Assembly: GCA_028023455.1 (NCBI GenBank)
Contig: JAQFVV010006199.1
Span: 6,088,972 to 6,152,971, forward strand
Direction: 5' to 3'
DNA: 64,000 bases
Origin: Epiperipatus broadwayi
Taxonomy: Eukaryota > Onychophora > Udeonychophora > Euonychophora > Peripatidae
Made by a program: the position numbers and the translations under genes. Each line of letters begins with the position of its first letter. Within the stretch, counting starts at the first letter, position 1. The notes beneath the pieces are model-generated. The model was not told the origin of the DNA. It saw nothing but the letters and a program-made list of their open reading frames with translations, and did not search any database. Positions 11,660 through 23,322 of this stretch are shown piece after piece.

Positions 11660-11711
11660 TTAGTAATAGCACACAGGTTTGTGCATATATTAACCTGTGT
11701 GCTATTACTAA
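11660..11711 (+). repeat. perfect 20-bp hairpin (12-nt loop)
   Basis: TTAGTAATAGCACACAGGTT at 11660-11679 is exactly complementary to AACCTGTGTGCTATTACTAA at 11692-11711. It could be a short palindromic MITE core or an RNA hairpin; nothing else identifies it. Confidence 0.75.
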
Positions 11712-12480
11712 CAGAGGCATTTTGTATATTTATATTATGTATTGTGCCAGTCCGTGTATAACGACCATGCACAAAATGGCTGTTTGCTGAAGATTCAGCA
11801 CAGCTTACATGTATCACATGAAAATTATAATTTTAATACGATTTATTAAATTATAATTCAGAGGGGAAGTGGGAGGTACGGATATAGTACATAAATAAAT
11901 GGGTTTGGGCTATATTATATTCTTATTATACCCACAGTACAAGTGTATGCAGTGTATATATGTTTTAATAATTTATTCGACTAGCAAACCTGTCTAAAAA
12001 AAAAAAAAAAAGGGAAAATAAGTTGTAATATTTGTTTATGTGTAGAACAGTTTTTTTTTTGTTGTATTTTACTACTTATAAATGTTCGAACACACATATA
12101 TAGAAATGTATTTTTATTTTTTATTATTTTCCTAAGAAAAGAAAAGAAAATTCTAAATAGTTAAAAAATTTTTGCATTTATTGGAATTTATCTTTTCTAA
12201 TTGTTAGAATGAGAGGGTTTGAAATTAATTAATTAAATTTGTAAAGGGAAAAAACCTTTTTGCTAATTACAATCTACTTTCAACCGAAGAAAATGTTTTG
12301 TATAAAAGAATTTTCGATTGATCATGAATAAAGATAAAATAGATTTTATCTAAGAAAGGAATGTAAGCACAATGGGTGTCAAGTACTCAATATGGAAGCT
12401 TGCAAAAGTGTACTTTAATAAATAAAAAGGTAAAAGAATGTAGAAAGGTATATGAAGGTATAATTAAATTTATTATTAGC
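11712..12480. other. non-coding stretch
   Basis: No gene seen. An A13 run lies near 12000. Confidence 0.5.
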
Positions 12481-12544
12481 TGATGCAATAGCTCGTAGAG
12501 GGGGTATGACAATTGGACTATTTGGGCTATATGTGCTGCTTACT

Positions 12545-12660
12545 GGGGCTTTGAGTCAGTCGAGTACTAGCTTGCTAAAGCGTGCAGACCAAGGGAGATT
12601 AGCCTGCTAAAGAGTGCGGACAAGTTAATGCTAGCTTGCAAAAGCATTCCAATGGCAAAG
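12545..12660 (+). repeat. three imperfect short tandem motifs
   Basis: The phrase AGCTTGCTAAAGCGTGC recurs as AGCCTGCTAAAGAGTGC and AGCTTGCAAAAGCATTCC within about 80 bases. The block is GC-rich for this window. It may be part of a decayed retroelement that also includes 12942-13256. Confidence 0.45.
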
Positions 12661-12941
12661 ATTTAGAAAGTTAAATCTTGTCTCCCGCTAGTCTAAAAAA
12701 ATGGAACAGTATAGAGATTTGTGAAAAACAATCCGACAGAGAGAAAGGAGAAAATGAACTGTGTCTGTTAAAATTATAATCACTTGGTTATTTCCCAGAA
12801 AAAGAATTTGAAAAATTAGCATTTAGCAAGGATCGTTAAGTGGAGTTTGGAAAATGATCAACAACATGGATTCTCAATACGTTTAAATAGAAAAAAAAAA
12901 ACGAAAGACGAATCATAGTTGGAGAACTGCAATTTATTTAG

Positions 12942-13256
12942 GATCTACTTGCCCTAATCAGCCATGTGCGATATACATATATACAGGAGAAGTATACTTA
13001 CAGATCCGATAGGTTGAAAGATGGCTCGATTATACATTCCGGGTTATTATCCTACCATGGAGTAGACTTTCAGCCGTAGTACACCACCTGTTTGGCTATC
13101 AAGTCCAAAGATGCCTTAGAAGAAATAGCAGACCCTGATGACAAGAAAGACTCAAAGTATGTTGGTGAATGGAAGCCTTATCTGCCCTATGAAGTAGCCG
13201 TGTGGCCCAGGAAGTTCGAATTGAATACAAGAACAAGTTCAGAGGAGCGTGTATAG
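12942..13256 (+). pseudogene. unidentified coding-like frame with one in-frame TAG
   Basis: Between stops at 12939 and 13254 one frame runs 105 codons with a single internal TAG at 13077. The second half is acidic and protein-like (KSKDALEEIADPDDKKDSKY, then WKPYLPYEVAVWPRKFELNT). The first half includes YRSDRLKDGSIIHSGLLSYH. GC is well above the flanks, and a poly-T/TA tract follows at once. No family recognised. It could be a dead transposon or retroelement gene, or less likely a host exon with a sequencing error. Confidence 0.4.
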
Positions 13257-15540
13257 TTGGTTATATATATTTTTTTTATATATATATATTTTTTATATTC
13301 TATTATACATTTTTTTTCTCTCTCTCATTTATGTTCTTTGTAAATTTTTTTTTTATGATATATATATTATTACTGCATACCTTGTTATATGGATTTATTA
13401 CTCTAAAGGGGGAAGGAATATAGGGCTCACCCATTGTGTAATCTTTTAGATATTGTTTTTTTTTCTTTTATATATCTTGGGGTCATATGTATATGCATCG
13501 GTGGAGAGTAAATATAATTTAAATATTTTTTATATATATTGGACTTATATGTATGCATTAGTGGAGGATAAATATAATAATCTGGGGATAATAAATATTC
13601 ACTTTTGTAATTAAAATTGTTTATAAGTTTTTGACTTAGCTTTAAAATAATTATTAAGTTATTAGTACAGATATATAGTTTTTTTTTTTTATCAAAATGC
13701 AAATCCACGTAGTTAACCTGAGATTTATAGAATATAAAGTGAGCTAGATAGGGATAACTTACCGGGGAGTTGGATTGGTTCTTTTATTTTACTCCGAATG
13801 TCTCGAAACATTCATATTCGTTAATGACTAAGAAAAGGAATAAGTATAATCTTGAACGGGAGTGGCGCTAGAGACTGAAGGAAATATTCAGTACTCTTAA
13901 AGGTGTGTAAGGACACTTTAATTAGTTAACATATAATTAATCGGCTAAAGAAACAATTTAACAAGGAAGGTCTGGATGGGCCTAATTTAGGTTCAATCTA
14001 CTTCCTCTAATAATTTCTTTGAGGTATTTACTCATATTTAATCAAAAATATTTTAAAGAATTATTATCGATGTCCCATTCGGTAGCATATGTCACTTCAT
14101 TCTCGGTGCATATGAGAGTCTAACCATGCAAGACCACTACAGGGTCGTCGAACCAGTACAGTATATATAAACAAAATTTAAAAAAAATAATAATGTAGTA
14201 TAACGTTTTCCATCTTGCTGGGCCTCTATACGCATTATAAATTTGTGAGTTGGTCAAGTTATGTCAAAAAGAAGAAAGTTGTATTTCTATTTCTAAAAAC
14301 ATAACTATGTTTCCTGATCAAGTTGGCCTAGAATTGTTACAAATTATGCTATTGACAAAATCAGCTTTTAATTTATTTGATCTGGCAGGATTCATAAGAA
14401 TCCACTAAAATCTGTTACCAGCACATCTCGCAAGTTGTAAATAAAAAAGAAAAGATTTTTTTTTTTTTAAATTAGCGATATTAGATTTTACCGTGAACTA
14501 GTTATTTTCTAAATATTGTTATTTCTGGAACTTATTAAAACATATTGGCAAAGATAAATTATCTTTTTCAATATCACTGAACTAATACTAATAAATTTAA
14601 TAATAAATATTAATAACTATTATTAATAACGCACAAATGAAAATTGATATTAGAAATATTTTTATTCTAACAGCTTAAAATATTTAACGTTAAATTGTTA
14701 ATTAAATAAACTGGAGAGAACACACACTAATCCAGACATGAAACATTAATAAAAAACATAACAGTTAAATAATTAATTAAAAAGTTCTGGGATAAACAAG
14801 AGTCTCTTGAACAATAACATGAAAGTCTATATCGGGATCCTATTATAAGCTTATTTTTTACGAGTTGTTTGCAAAATAGTTTGTCCACAATTTAGTCACA
14901 ATCGGGAATAATAAAGAGTCATAGCTTACCAGTAAGTTTAGTGAGAAAGTTGTAGTAGATAACTATGCATAGTTTTTTTTGGGTTAGAATGAGCTTGGCC
15001 ATTGGTTATAAATTGATCTTGTAGTCTATTTCGAAGGCTAGTCACAGAAGCTTTTCTAGTGTCCATCTTCTTAACGATGTCAGCTAAAGTTCCGGTCTAC
15101 TCCCACATGAAGGATTATTTTATCATGAAGTGGTCTTGGATTTAATAACCCAAGACCAGCCAAAAGAAAAAACAAACAAACAAGACGTTCGTCAAACTGG
15201 TCTCTGCCTTTTTATACTAGAGGCTCAGTTTTCAGACTTCTGCACATGTTATTATCATGGAGTTTAGGTTCATAATCTTGTACATTCTTTATCATTTTTC
15301 AATTACAAAGTCTTTATTTTTTTAGCATAATTCTGCCATCTTTAATTAGCTAAAAATATTTTTCTTTTAGCTTATCTTTTTATTTTTTGAATTCTTTTAC
15401 TTTATCGGGATTAGTAATCTGCGTGTCTTTTGTTCTCTCCAATTTTAACTTTTATTTCTAATTACATAAAAAAAATACGAAAGAACAATTTAACTTTCAT
15501 TGTACGTTTTTTTAAATAAAATAAATTATACTCAAAAAAA
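13257..15540. other. mixed-composition non-coding region, possibly decayed mobile DNA
   Basis: Holds a pair of diverged ~35-bp tandem units near 13485-13580 (ATATGTATATGCATCGGTGG, then ATATGTATGCATTAGTGG). A small hairpin at 15131-15158 has TGGTCTTGG/CCAAGACCA arms. Islands of higher GC lie at 13730-13880, 14080-14160 and 14990-15250. The ORFs at 13202-13449 are TA-repeat translations. No gene supported. Confidence 0.45.
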
Positions 15541-15722
15541 AATATACAAAACTAACAAAGCGTATGACACACTTGAATGTGAAGCATATGACACACTTGA
15601 ATGTGAAGCTATGAAGATACACAGAAATTATTACATGCTAAGCGCTTAGCATGTAATAATTTCTGTGTATCTTGATAGCTTCACATTCAAGTGTGTCATA
15701 CGCTTTGTTAGTTTTGTATATT
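15541..15722. mobile_element. 182-bp near-perfect palindromic element
   Basis: AATATACAAAACTAACAAAG at the left tip is the exact complement of the right tip, and the arms pair through to a centre at AGCGCT near 15631-15636. The left arm alone carries a direct duplication of the block ATGACACACTTGAATGTGAAGC (copies at about 15564-15585 and 15588-15609), so the two arms are unequal. Otherwise the arms are almost identical, implying recent formation or gene conversion. Likely a fold-back MITE. Confidence 0.8.
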
Positions 15723-17392
15723 AAATTATCGAATGAGAAGTTTTAAAATCTTTAATATTTTTCAAAAAAAAAAATCTAAATTTATTTTTATTTTTTAGCT
15801 TTTACCAAATGCCAATATATTTGTACCATATATAAATAAACGGTACAATAGTTATTAATATAAATTGAGAGGGTACATTTATATGTATTTTATAGAGTAT
15901 GTATTTAGTCATGCATTGACTGAAACAATAAGAATAAGAAAAAAACTATTATATATAATTTAACTATTATATTTTTATTTTTAAAAGAAAGTAAATAGCA
16001 AATGTCTGATTTTCGTAAGTATTAAATATGCTCTAGGTAGTATTCTTTTTTTTTTTTTTTCAATAATTTTTTTCTTTTATAAAATCATAATAAATTATTC
16101 TCTTTATCAAAAAATTACAATGTTTCTAATTATTTTAATATTTTAAAATTAGTATTAACTTGAAGTATATTTTAAAGTTTTGTGAAACTTTTAACAGTTA
16201 CTCGTGGAAAATATTTTATCATGTACATCAATTTTGGAAATGTTAATAAAAGAATAAATGTGTGCTTTTAACATAAGACATATTTTTTATTAATGTATAT
16301 AATTATATATGGCACTCAGAAATGGAGAAATAACTATTGGTGTAAATATAAAATTTATTTATAAATTTTACTTTTTTTATAGATATGATTGCATATAGTG
16401 CCAGAGAAGGAAAAATTATTGCCTAATATCATAAAATTTATAAATTTTAATGTTTTTTTTTGTTTGTCTATTTTTATTTGGATAATGTATAAGTGAAATT
16501 GTGCAGTTAGATAGAATAATTCATGACTTTACCTTAATTGAAGTAATGGACTCTATTGTAAAGAAAAAATAGAAAGAAATTAACATTTATTTCACTGATC
16601 TTAGAATGCTTGATATTGTTACATTGTTATATATTTTGAAGACAAAAATGATTGACTGAGAAAGAAATAACTACAATGAAACCATAATAAGACATGTATG
16701 GTATTTAAAAATATAAATAAATAAAAACATTAAAATCAGTAAATTTAATAAGTTTTACAGTAGCAGCCATTATTGTCTTAGATTGCAGCACATAATCATG
16801 TTTATTAATAATGTTATTTCAACTTATTTTGAAAACAAATAAATTTATTCTTCACTTTTTAAAATCCTTCCAAATATTTGATAATAGTATAATAATATTT
16901 TATGGAATAAAATATTTTCTAAGTATAAAGCTAAATATTTTACAAAATGTAAAAAAAAATTATATAAAAAAAATAGATATCAGTGTAATCATGGCAGAAA
17001 AAAAGGGTAAAATCTTTTTATAATTCATCAAAAAGGTTATATTTTGAAGAGTTTAATCAAGAATCTGAAATGGGTAATGCCATTATATAAAATTAAAAAT
17101 ATCAAAAAATCTAGAGAGGCCATAATCTGCTGATAATAAAATTGCTATTATATATGCGTACAGGAAAAAGATGTTAAAGAAAAAGGATATCTAGAATATG
17201 CTTAATTGTAAAAAAAATCTGACACTGTTGCTCATTTTATTTAAATAAAGATACAGTATAAGAATTTTTTTTTTTTAATTTTTGTGTAAATGTGAATGAG
17301 TAAATATATATATATATGCAATCTCAATTTGTTATTACTATCTACATTATCATTTTCTAAAATTTTGTTTATACTATCATTTTCATTTATAT
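15723..17392. other. AT-rich non-coding stretch
   Basis: A 70-codon frame at 16811-17023 and the start of a 65-codon frame at 17296 have no motif; the latter runs into the LTR. No gene supported. Confidence 0.5.
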
Positions 17393-17396
17393 ATGC
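17393..17396. repeat. LTR element target duplication, left (ATGC)
   Basis: ATGC directly before the left LTR, matched by ATGC at 23000-23003 directly after the right LTR. Confidence 0.8.
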
Positions 17397-19481
17397 TGAG
17401 ACCATTTACACCATCATCAGTGTATGTTTACATTTAAAATATTTTAACTCAGCTGAATTCAAACCTTTATCCTTATCAAACCAATTTTTCTAGAGTTATT
17501 CTTTCTTTCTGAGGGTGAATTTTTACAGTGACGCATGTATTACTAACGGCTCTTCCCATACGAAGTTTTTTCGAAAACAAATTGAGTCATTCACCCCTTA
17601 TAAGAAGTTTTCCTGAAATTTGGGTCATTCAAAGGGGTAAGTGAAGCAACCAACAGCAAAACACATACATATCAGGTAATGAAATTGAACCCTCACAGCT
17701 TTAACATAACTTTTAATTAGACCTCTACGTTTATCGACAATGTATATTTTTTTTGTTCGTTGTCAAGTGCCAATCTCGTTATATACAAGAATCATAGGGC
17801 CTATTAAATATTTATTTGATTCAGCCTTTTAATGAGTTGCCCGTCTTAATGCTCAGGGGTGGTAGTGCCTTGCACCGGAGAAGAAACGAAGGTGAACGAA
17901 ATTTCAGATCAATTCTATCTATGTCTTTCTATTCTCTTTTATTCCCATTAAAGTTTAAACTAAACCTTTTTACACTCCTCATATACCTTACTATCTAATC
18001 TGTCTCGCTATAAATTATCGTTCAATTCACACCAGCACACACGTGTATAAGATTTTGGAACTTATAAATTCTATTACGTGTATCGCACTAAATCAATAAT
18101 TTAATTACAGATCTACTATTACTTAGTCAAAAAACACAATCAATAAATGGCAGACATATACATATAATAAATATTTTTAATGAATTATTATTAAGGAGAA
18201 GACAATAAAAAAAATTAATAATACAGGTATATTACGAAATATTCTCGCAATTAGATTGGATTAACTTTAAAAATTTAAAATGGCATAATAAGTGTATATT
18301 TACCGGTAAAGTATAATTTGAATAACTGGCATATGTGTTTCTGAGTGCAATCGCAAAACAATTCTGGGGATCCTACCTAGGCAAATATGGCGTCAATCAC
18401 TTCCACTTCACATTTCTTTCCTTTAGTCCCTCTAAAGTGGCATATTCAATCTTCTGTTCCTTATTCTTTCGGCTTAATTCCAGAATGGCATACGATCTAC
18501 ACTGGATTCAAATAGTTTTAGTTATGTAGGGTAGATGGAGATGTTAACTGTGAAATATATTTATGTGGCATATTAAAATGGCTGGGGTCCGAATACCGAC
18601 CAAGCACGATGGTGATTCTACCCCATGCGATCCATGAGGTCATTCATATATGTAGTTCAGTTTGCACTATTTACTTCTCCAACTTTCTACTTTTCAGTTA
18701 ATGTAACAGCTTTTCCTAATAGATTTTCTTCAATAAAAATTTAGAATATCTGCACTCCTTACACGTCAGACTAGCAGAACTCAACTGTCCATTTCTTTCA
18801 AATTAATTAATCAATCCCAGTTGCCTCCCTCCTGATCACTGGTATTCCTTTGTTTCAAAAATAGATTTTTTTTATAAAAATGTCAAACAAAAGGAAAACT
18901 ACTTAGCAATCTTGACTTTTACTTATCTCTCTTTTTTATTTTAAATTCCTGAACTTTTAATTACAAATCCTTTTGTCAACTTTAACCAAATAAAAGAGAT
19001 CGAAAATAGTTCAATAACTAATGGCATTCCATGTTCATATTTTTTTCTTTTTGATTTTTAATCAAAATTATTTCTCAAAAATCCATTTAATTAAAACAAA
19101 CACACAAAAAAAATATATCCATTTAAGCAGTTGGATTTTGCTTTCTTTATTTTTCTTTCTTTTTATTGAACAATGCGATCAGTTTGGCCAATTCATTCAG
19201 GAAGTTTATACTTACAAAAGAAATTTTTCTTTTACCTGCTTTAAAGTCTTCTAAATTTCTACTTTCTTGTGCTCAACAATAACATTTACCTACATATACA
19301 TATGCCACTCATAATATATGCCCACACCCCTCATTCCAGCAAATACACGTGCGCTTGGTATGTGCGACTTTCACAAATAATTATATAATACTAATAATAT
19401 ATAAATAAATAAAAAAAATTATCTACAAACTACATTTTCATTCCCTTTTTGTAACAGGGTTTGAACCCAGTTCCTGTTACA
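17397..19481 (-). repeat. 3' LTR (2085 bp)
   Basis: Begins TGAGACCATT (plus strand) and ends CCTGTTACA. It aligns end to end with 20921-22999. Open frames inside it (17816-17998, 18335-18529, 19021-19254) run antisense to the element and are not genes. Confidence 0.92.
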
Positions 19482-19495
19482 TTACCCCCCTGTTG
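19482..19495 (-). promoter_or_regulatory. polypurine tract next to the 3' LTR
   Basis: On the minus strand AACAGGGGGGTAA directly precedes the LTR start TGTAACAGG. A G-rich purine run at exactly this place is the plus-strand primer of LTR retrotransposons. Confidence 0.8.
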
Positions 19496-19629
19496 GAAAG
19501 ACTTCAAAATGAGGTTTATTTTGTTTTCAAGGCTACCAAAGAAAAAAAACAACTGACCCTAACTCTTTTTTATATGTACATGTCTTTTCCCTTCCCTTCT
19601 GTTCCCCATAAACTTCATTTTACTATTTG

Positions 19630-20522
19630 CTATGGCTTTTGGTGGTTAGAATCCTTTCCCTGATCATCATTTTTCCATTTGCCTCGATCTATAGGTTTAT
19701 CCTGTTCACTTTCACTCATATCTATAGCGCTTAACATCTCAGCCACCTCTTCAATCGATGACCTCCCATTCCCTATCAGCATCTGTTTGATCATTGTTGG
19801 CAAATTGTGCCTCATGATTCTAATTATATGTACTCCATCATATTGCATTCATCTAAGGTTTGCAATTTAGCCACTTGTCACTGAAAAAATTGTGTGTAGT
19901 TCTCTTGCCCATTTACTCTATATTTTTCCTGCATTATACGGTATCTAACGACCCCTTGCCGCTCTTCTGACCAAAATGTTTCGTACACAGCTTCTGTATA
20001 CTCTTTAAACATTCGAGGTTGGCAAAATAGAGACTCCCACCATGACAATGCACACCCCGCCAAGTTGCTACATGCTATTATTACCTTGTTTCCTTCTGAC
20101 ATTTTGTTTACATTAAAGTACCTCTGTAGGCTCTTGAGGTGCTCTACTGGTGCCTCTTCTATTTGACCAAAGAATGAACGGATCTTAAGGAATTGGTTAA
20201 CATTTGTCTGGCTACCTATCCCTTTCTCCATGATTTGTGGCTTCTCCCTTATCTTCTCTCCTATTATGACTTGGCTCATCTTAATTTTATTTTCCTCTAC
20301 TCCTAATTTATCTGTCGCTTGCTTTTCACTCTCCCCCACCTCTGCCTTACTACTTCCTATTTCTTCATGCAACTTTTTCTCCAATTCTGCCAAACCCTTT
20401 TCATTTTCTATCTGCATCTCTGATAACCTTTCATTCATTTCTACCTTTACCTCCCTTATTTCTTTTCGTAACCTTTCTTCCATTTCTCGTAACATTACCA
20501 TGGTCTGTCTAAACATGTCCAT
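19630..20522 (-). pseudogene. gag-like gene, broken by a stop and a frameshift
   Basis: Gag forms the retrotransposon particle. The frame starts at an ATG at 20522. Residues 1 to about 100 are a highly charged coiled coil (RLRKEIREVKVEMNERLSEM and similar). From about residue 110 a Ty3/gypsy-type capsid region follows, with FLKIRSFFGQIEEAPVEHL then CALSWWESL. A TGA stops this frame at 19878-19880. The sequence remains gag-like beyond it, and after a further shift continues in another frame (19848-19630, with IRIMRHNLPTMIKQM). No CCHC zinc knuckle follows and no pol. The family call is from capsid pattern and element context. The gene is non-functional as it stands in this copy. Confidence 0.8.
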
Positions 20523-20901
20523 TTCCTTTCCCTTGTCTGACGTTTGTTGCTCTGTGACCTAGTTTTCATCTGATTTTAATTTTATATTATTTTTGTTTAA
20601 TGCGATTAACAATACATGCCGGGTTCAATGTCCCAGCCCCCAACTATTTCTCCCCATAGTATTTATTATTTTTCCCTTTTTTGTTTTTGCCATATTTGTC
20701 TATCTACCATTAAATTCTATTATTATTTTTCTCTTCCCAGAAAAAAAATATTTGGCTGAACAGCACTAATTTTTTACACTTAAAAAAAAAACAACTATAT
20801 TTCCTCTCTTTTTTTTAAAAAAAAAAAGTTTTCTCCCTTTGATTTATGCACCCTTTATATCCTTCAGCTGCATTCACCCTATCACTCTCTGTTCTTCAAA
20901 A
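20523..20901 (-). other. untranslated leader of the LTR element
   Basis: Between the primer binding site and the gag ATG there is about 380 bases of pyrimidine-rich (plus strand) DNA without an ORF, as expected for the leader with packaging signals. Confidence 0.6.
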
Positions 20902-20919
20902 GCGCCATGTTGGGTGCCA
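20902..20919 (-). promoter_or_regulatory. primer binding site (lysine tRNA-like)
   Basis: On the minus strand TGGCACCCAACATGGCGC begins one base after the 5' LTR end. It closely resembles the site complementary to the tRNA-Lys(1,2) 3' end (known form starting TGGCGCCCAACGTGG), with a few changes. It sets the transcription direction of the element. Confidence 0.75.
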
Positions 20920-20920
20920 A

Positions 20921-22999
20921 TGAGACCATTTACACCATCATCAGTGTATGTTTACATTTAAAATATTTTAACTCAGCTGAATTCAAACCTTTATCCTTAT
21001 CAAACCAATTTTTCTAGTTATTCTTTCTTTCCAAGGGTGAATTTTTACAGTGATGCATGTATTACTAATGGCCCTTCCCATATGAAGTTTTCCCGAAAAC
21101 AAATCGAATCATTCACCCCTTATAAGAAGTTTTCCTGAAATTTGGGTCATTCAAAGGGGTAAGTGAAGCAACCAACAGCAGAACACATACATATCAGGTA
21201 ATGAAATTGAACCCTCCCAGTTTAATGTAACTTTTAATTAGACCTCTATGTTTATGGACAACGTATATTTTTTTTGTTTGTTGCCAAGTGCCAATTTTGT
21301 TATATACAAGAATCGTAGTGCCTATTAAATATTTATTTGATTCAGCCTTTTAATGAGTTGCCCATCTTAATGCTCAGGGGTGGTAGTGCCTTGCACTGGA
21401 GAAGAAAGGAAAGTGAATGAAATTTCAGATCAATTCTATCTATATCTTTCTATTCTCTTTTATTCCCATTAAAGTTTAAACTAAACCTTTTTACACTCCT
21501 CATATACCTTACTATCTAATCTGTCTCACTATAAATTATCGTTCAATTCACACCAGCACGCACGTGAATAAGATTTTGGAACTTATAAATTCTATTACGT
21601 GTATCGCACTAAATCAGTAATTTAATTACAGATCTACTATTGCTTAGTCAAAAAACACAATCAATAAATGGCACACATATACATATAATAAATATTTTTA
21701 ATGAATTATTATTAAGGAGAAGACAATAAAAAAATTAATAATACAGGTATATTACGAAATATTCTCGCAATTAGGTTGGATTAACTTTAAAAATTTAAAA
21801 TGGCATAATAAGTGTATATTTACCGGTATAGTATAATTTGAATAACTGGCGTATGTGTTTCCGAGTGCGCTTGCAAAACGATTCTGGGAATCCTACCTAG
21901 GCAAATATGGCGTCCATCGCTTCCACTTCACATTTCTTTCCTTTAGTTCCTCTAAAGTGGCGTATTCAATCTTCTGTTTCTTATTCTTTCGCCTTAATTC
22001 CAGAATGGCATATGATCTACACTGGATTCAAATAGCTTTAGTTATGTAGGGCAGTTGGAGATGTTAACTGTGGAATATATTTATGTGGCATACTAAAATG
22101 GCTGGAGTCCAAACACCGACCAAGCACGATGGTGATTCTATCCCATGCGATCCATGAGGTCATTCATATATGTAGTTCAGTTCACACTATTTACTTCTCC
22201 AACTTTTTATTTTCAGTTAATGTAACAGCTTTTCCTAATAGATTTTCTTCAATAAAAATTTAGAATATCTGCACTCCTTACACGTCAGACTAGCAGAGCT
22301 CAACTGTCCATTTCTTTCAAATTAATTAATCAATCCCAGTTGCCTCCCTCCTGATCACTGGTATTCCTTTGTTTCAAAAATAGATTTTTTTTATAAAAAT
22401 GTCAAACAAAAGGAAAACCACTTAGCGATCTTGACTTTTACATATCTCTCTTTTTTCTTTTAAATTCCTGAACTTTTAATTACAAATCCTTTTGTCAACT
22501 TTAACCAAACAAAAGAGATCGAAAATAGTTCAATAACTAATGGCATTCCATGTTCATATTTTTTTCTTTTTGATTTTTAATCAAAATTATTTCTTAAAAA
22601 TCCATTTAATTAAAACAAACACACAAAAAAAAATATATCCATTTAAGCAGTTGGATTTTGCTTTCTTTATTTTTCTTTCTTTTTATTGAACAATGCGATC
22701 CGTTGGGTTAATTCATTCAGGAAGTTTTATACTTACAAAAGAAATTTTTCTTTTACCTGCTTTAAAGTCTTCTAAATTTCTACTTTCTTGTTCTCAACAA
22801 TAACATTTACCTACATATACATATGCCACTCATAATATATGCTCACACTCCTCGTTCCAGCTACACATGTGCTTGGTATGTGCGACTTTCACAAATAATT
22901 ATATAATACTAATAATATATAAATAAATAAAAAAAATTATCTACAAACTACATTTTCATTCCCTTTTTGTAACAGGGTTTGAACCCAGTTCCTGTTACA
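20921..22999 (-). repeat. 5' LTR (2079 bp)
   Basis: Pairs with 17397-19481 over its whole length with scattered substitutions and 1-2 base indels. As the 5' LTR it should hold the promoter. A terminal hairpin with GTAACAGG/CCTGTTAC arms lies at its right tip (22969-22998). Confidence 0.92.
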
Positions 23000-23003
23000 A
23001 TGC
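23000..23003. repeat. LTR element target duplication, right (ATGC)
   Basis: Second ATGC of the 4-bp duplication. Confidence 0.8.
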
Positions 23004-23322
23004 ATACCATATATATATAAAACACATCTATGTTTTATTCAAACATGAGCATGTTAAAAAGTTCTATATACTTAAGTGAATTAGCAATACATATTGTAAT
23101 TAAAACATATTTATAAAATGGGAATGGTTATCTTCAATATACAAGGTGCCAAAGAGGACTTGGGTTAAATATAGCAAATGTCATAGCTCCATTATATTAG
23201 AAAAATATAGGTGAGGCAAAAGATAGGAAGAAAAAAGATAATGTCTAACTTTTGCTCTAATTTAGATGGGTGCTATTTTAATGAAGATTAATTTAGCATT
23301 TAGGAAAAGTTTTATTGTATTA
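23004..23322. other. short non-coding spacer
   Basis: Separates the LTR element from the LINE insertion. Nothing recognised. Confidence 0.5.

Larger units (their letters stand above)
17397..22999 (-). mobile_element. non-autonomous Ty3/gypsy-like LTR retrotransposon with very long LTRs
   Basis: A 5.6-kb insertion flanked by ATGC on both sides. Two 2.08-kb LTRs enclose only 1439 bases of internal DNA. Read on the minus strand the order is 5' LTR (20921-22999), primer binding site, gag remnant, polypurine tract, 3' LTR (17397-19481). LTR tips are TGTAACAGG...GGTCTCA, the usual TG...CA form. Protease, reverse transcriptase, RNase H and integrase are all missing, and there is no room for them. 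So it must depend on an autonomous relative; long LTRs with a reduced interior recall LARD-type elements of plants. The LTRs differ by several percent, so the insertion is not recent. Confidence 0.9.

Noticed and set aside
13745-13770. TAGGGATAAC resembles the start of the I-SceI homing endonuclease site
   Set aside because: Only the first ten of eighteen bases match; the rest differs and no intron or homing gene is nearby.
18335-18529. 64-codon frame kept open in both LTRs (also 21855-22049)
   Set aside because: It runs antisense to the element, many of the differences between copies change amino acids, and no motif is visible; being open in both is explained by shared recent ancestry.
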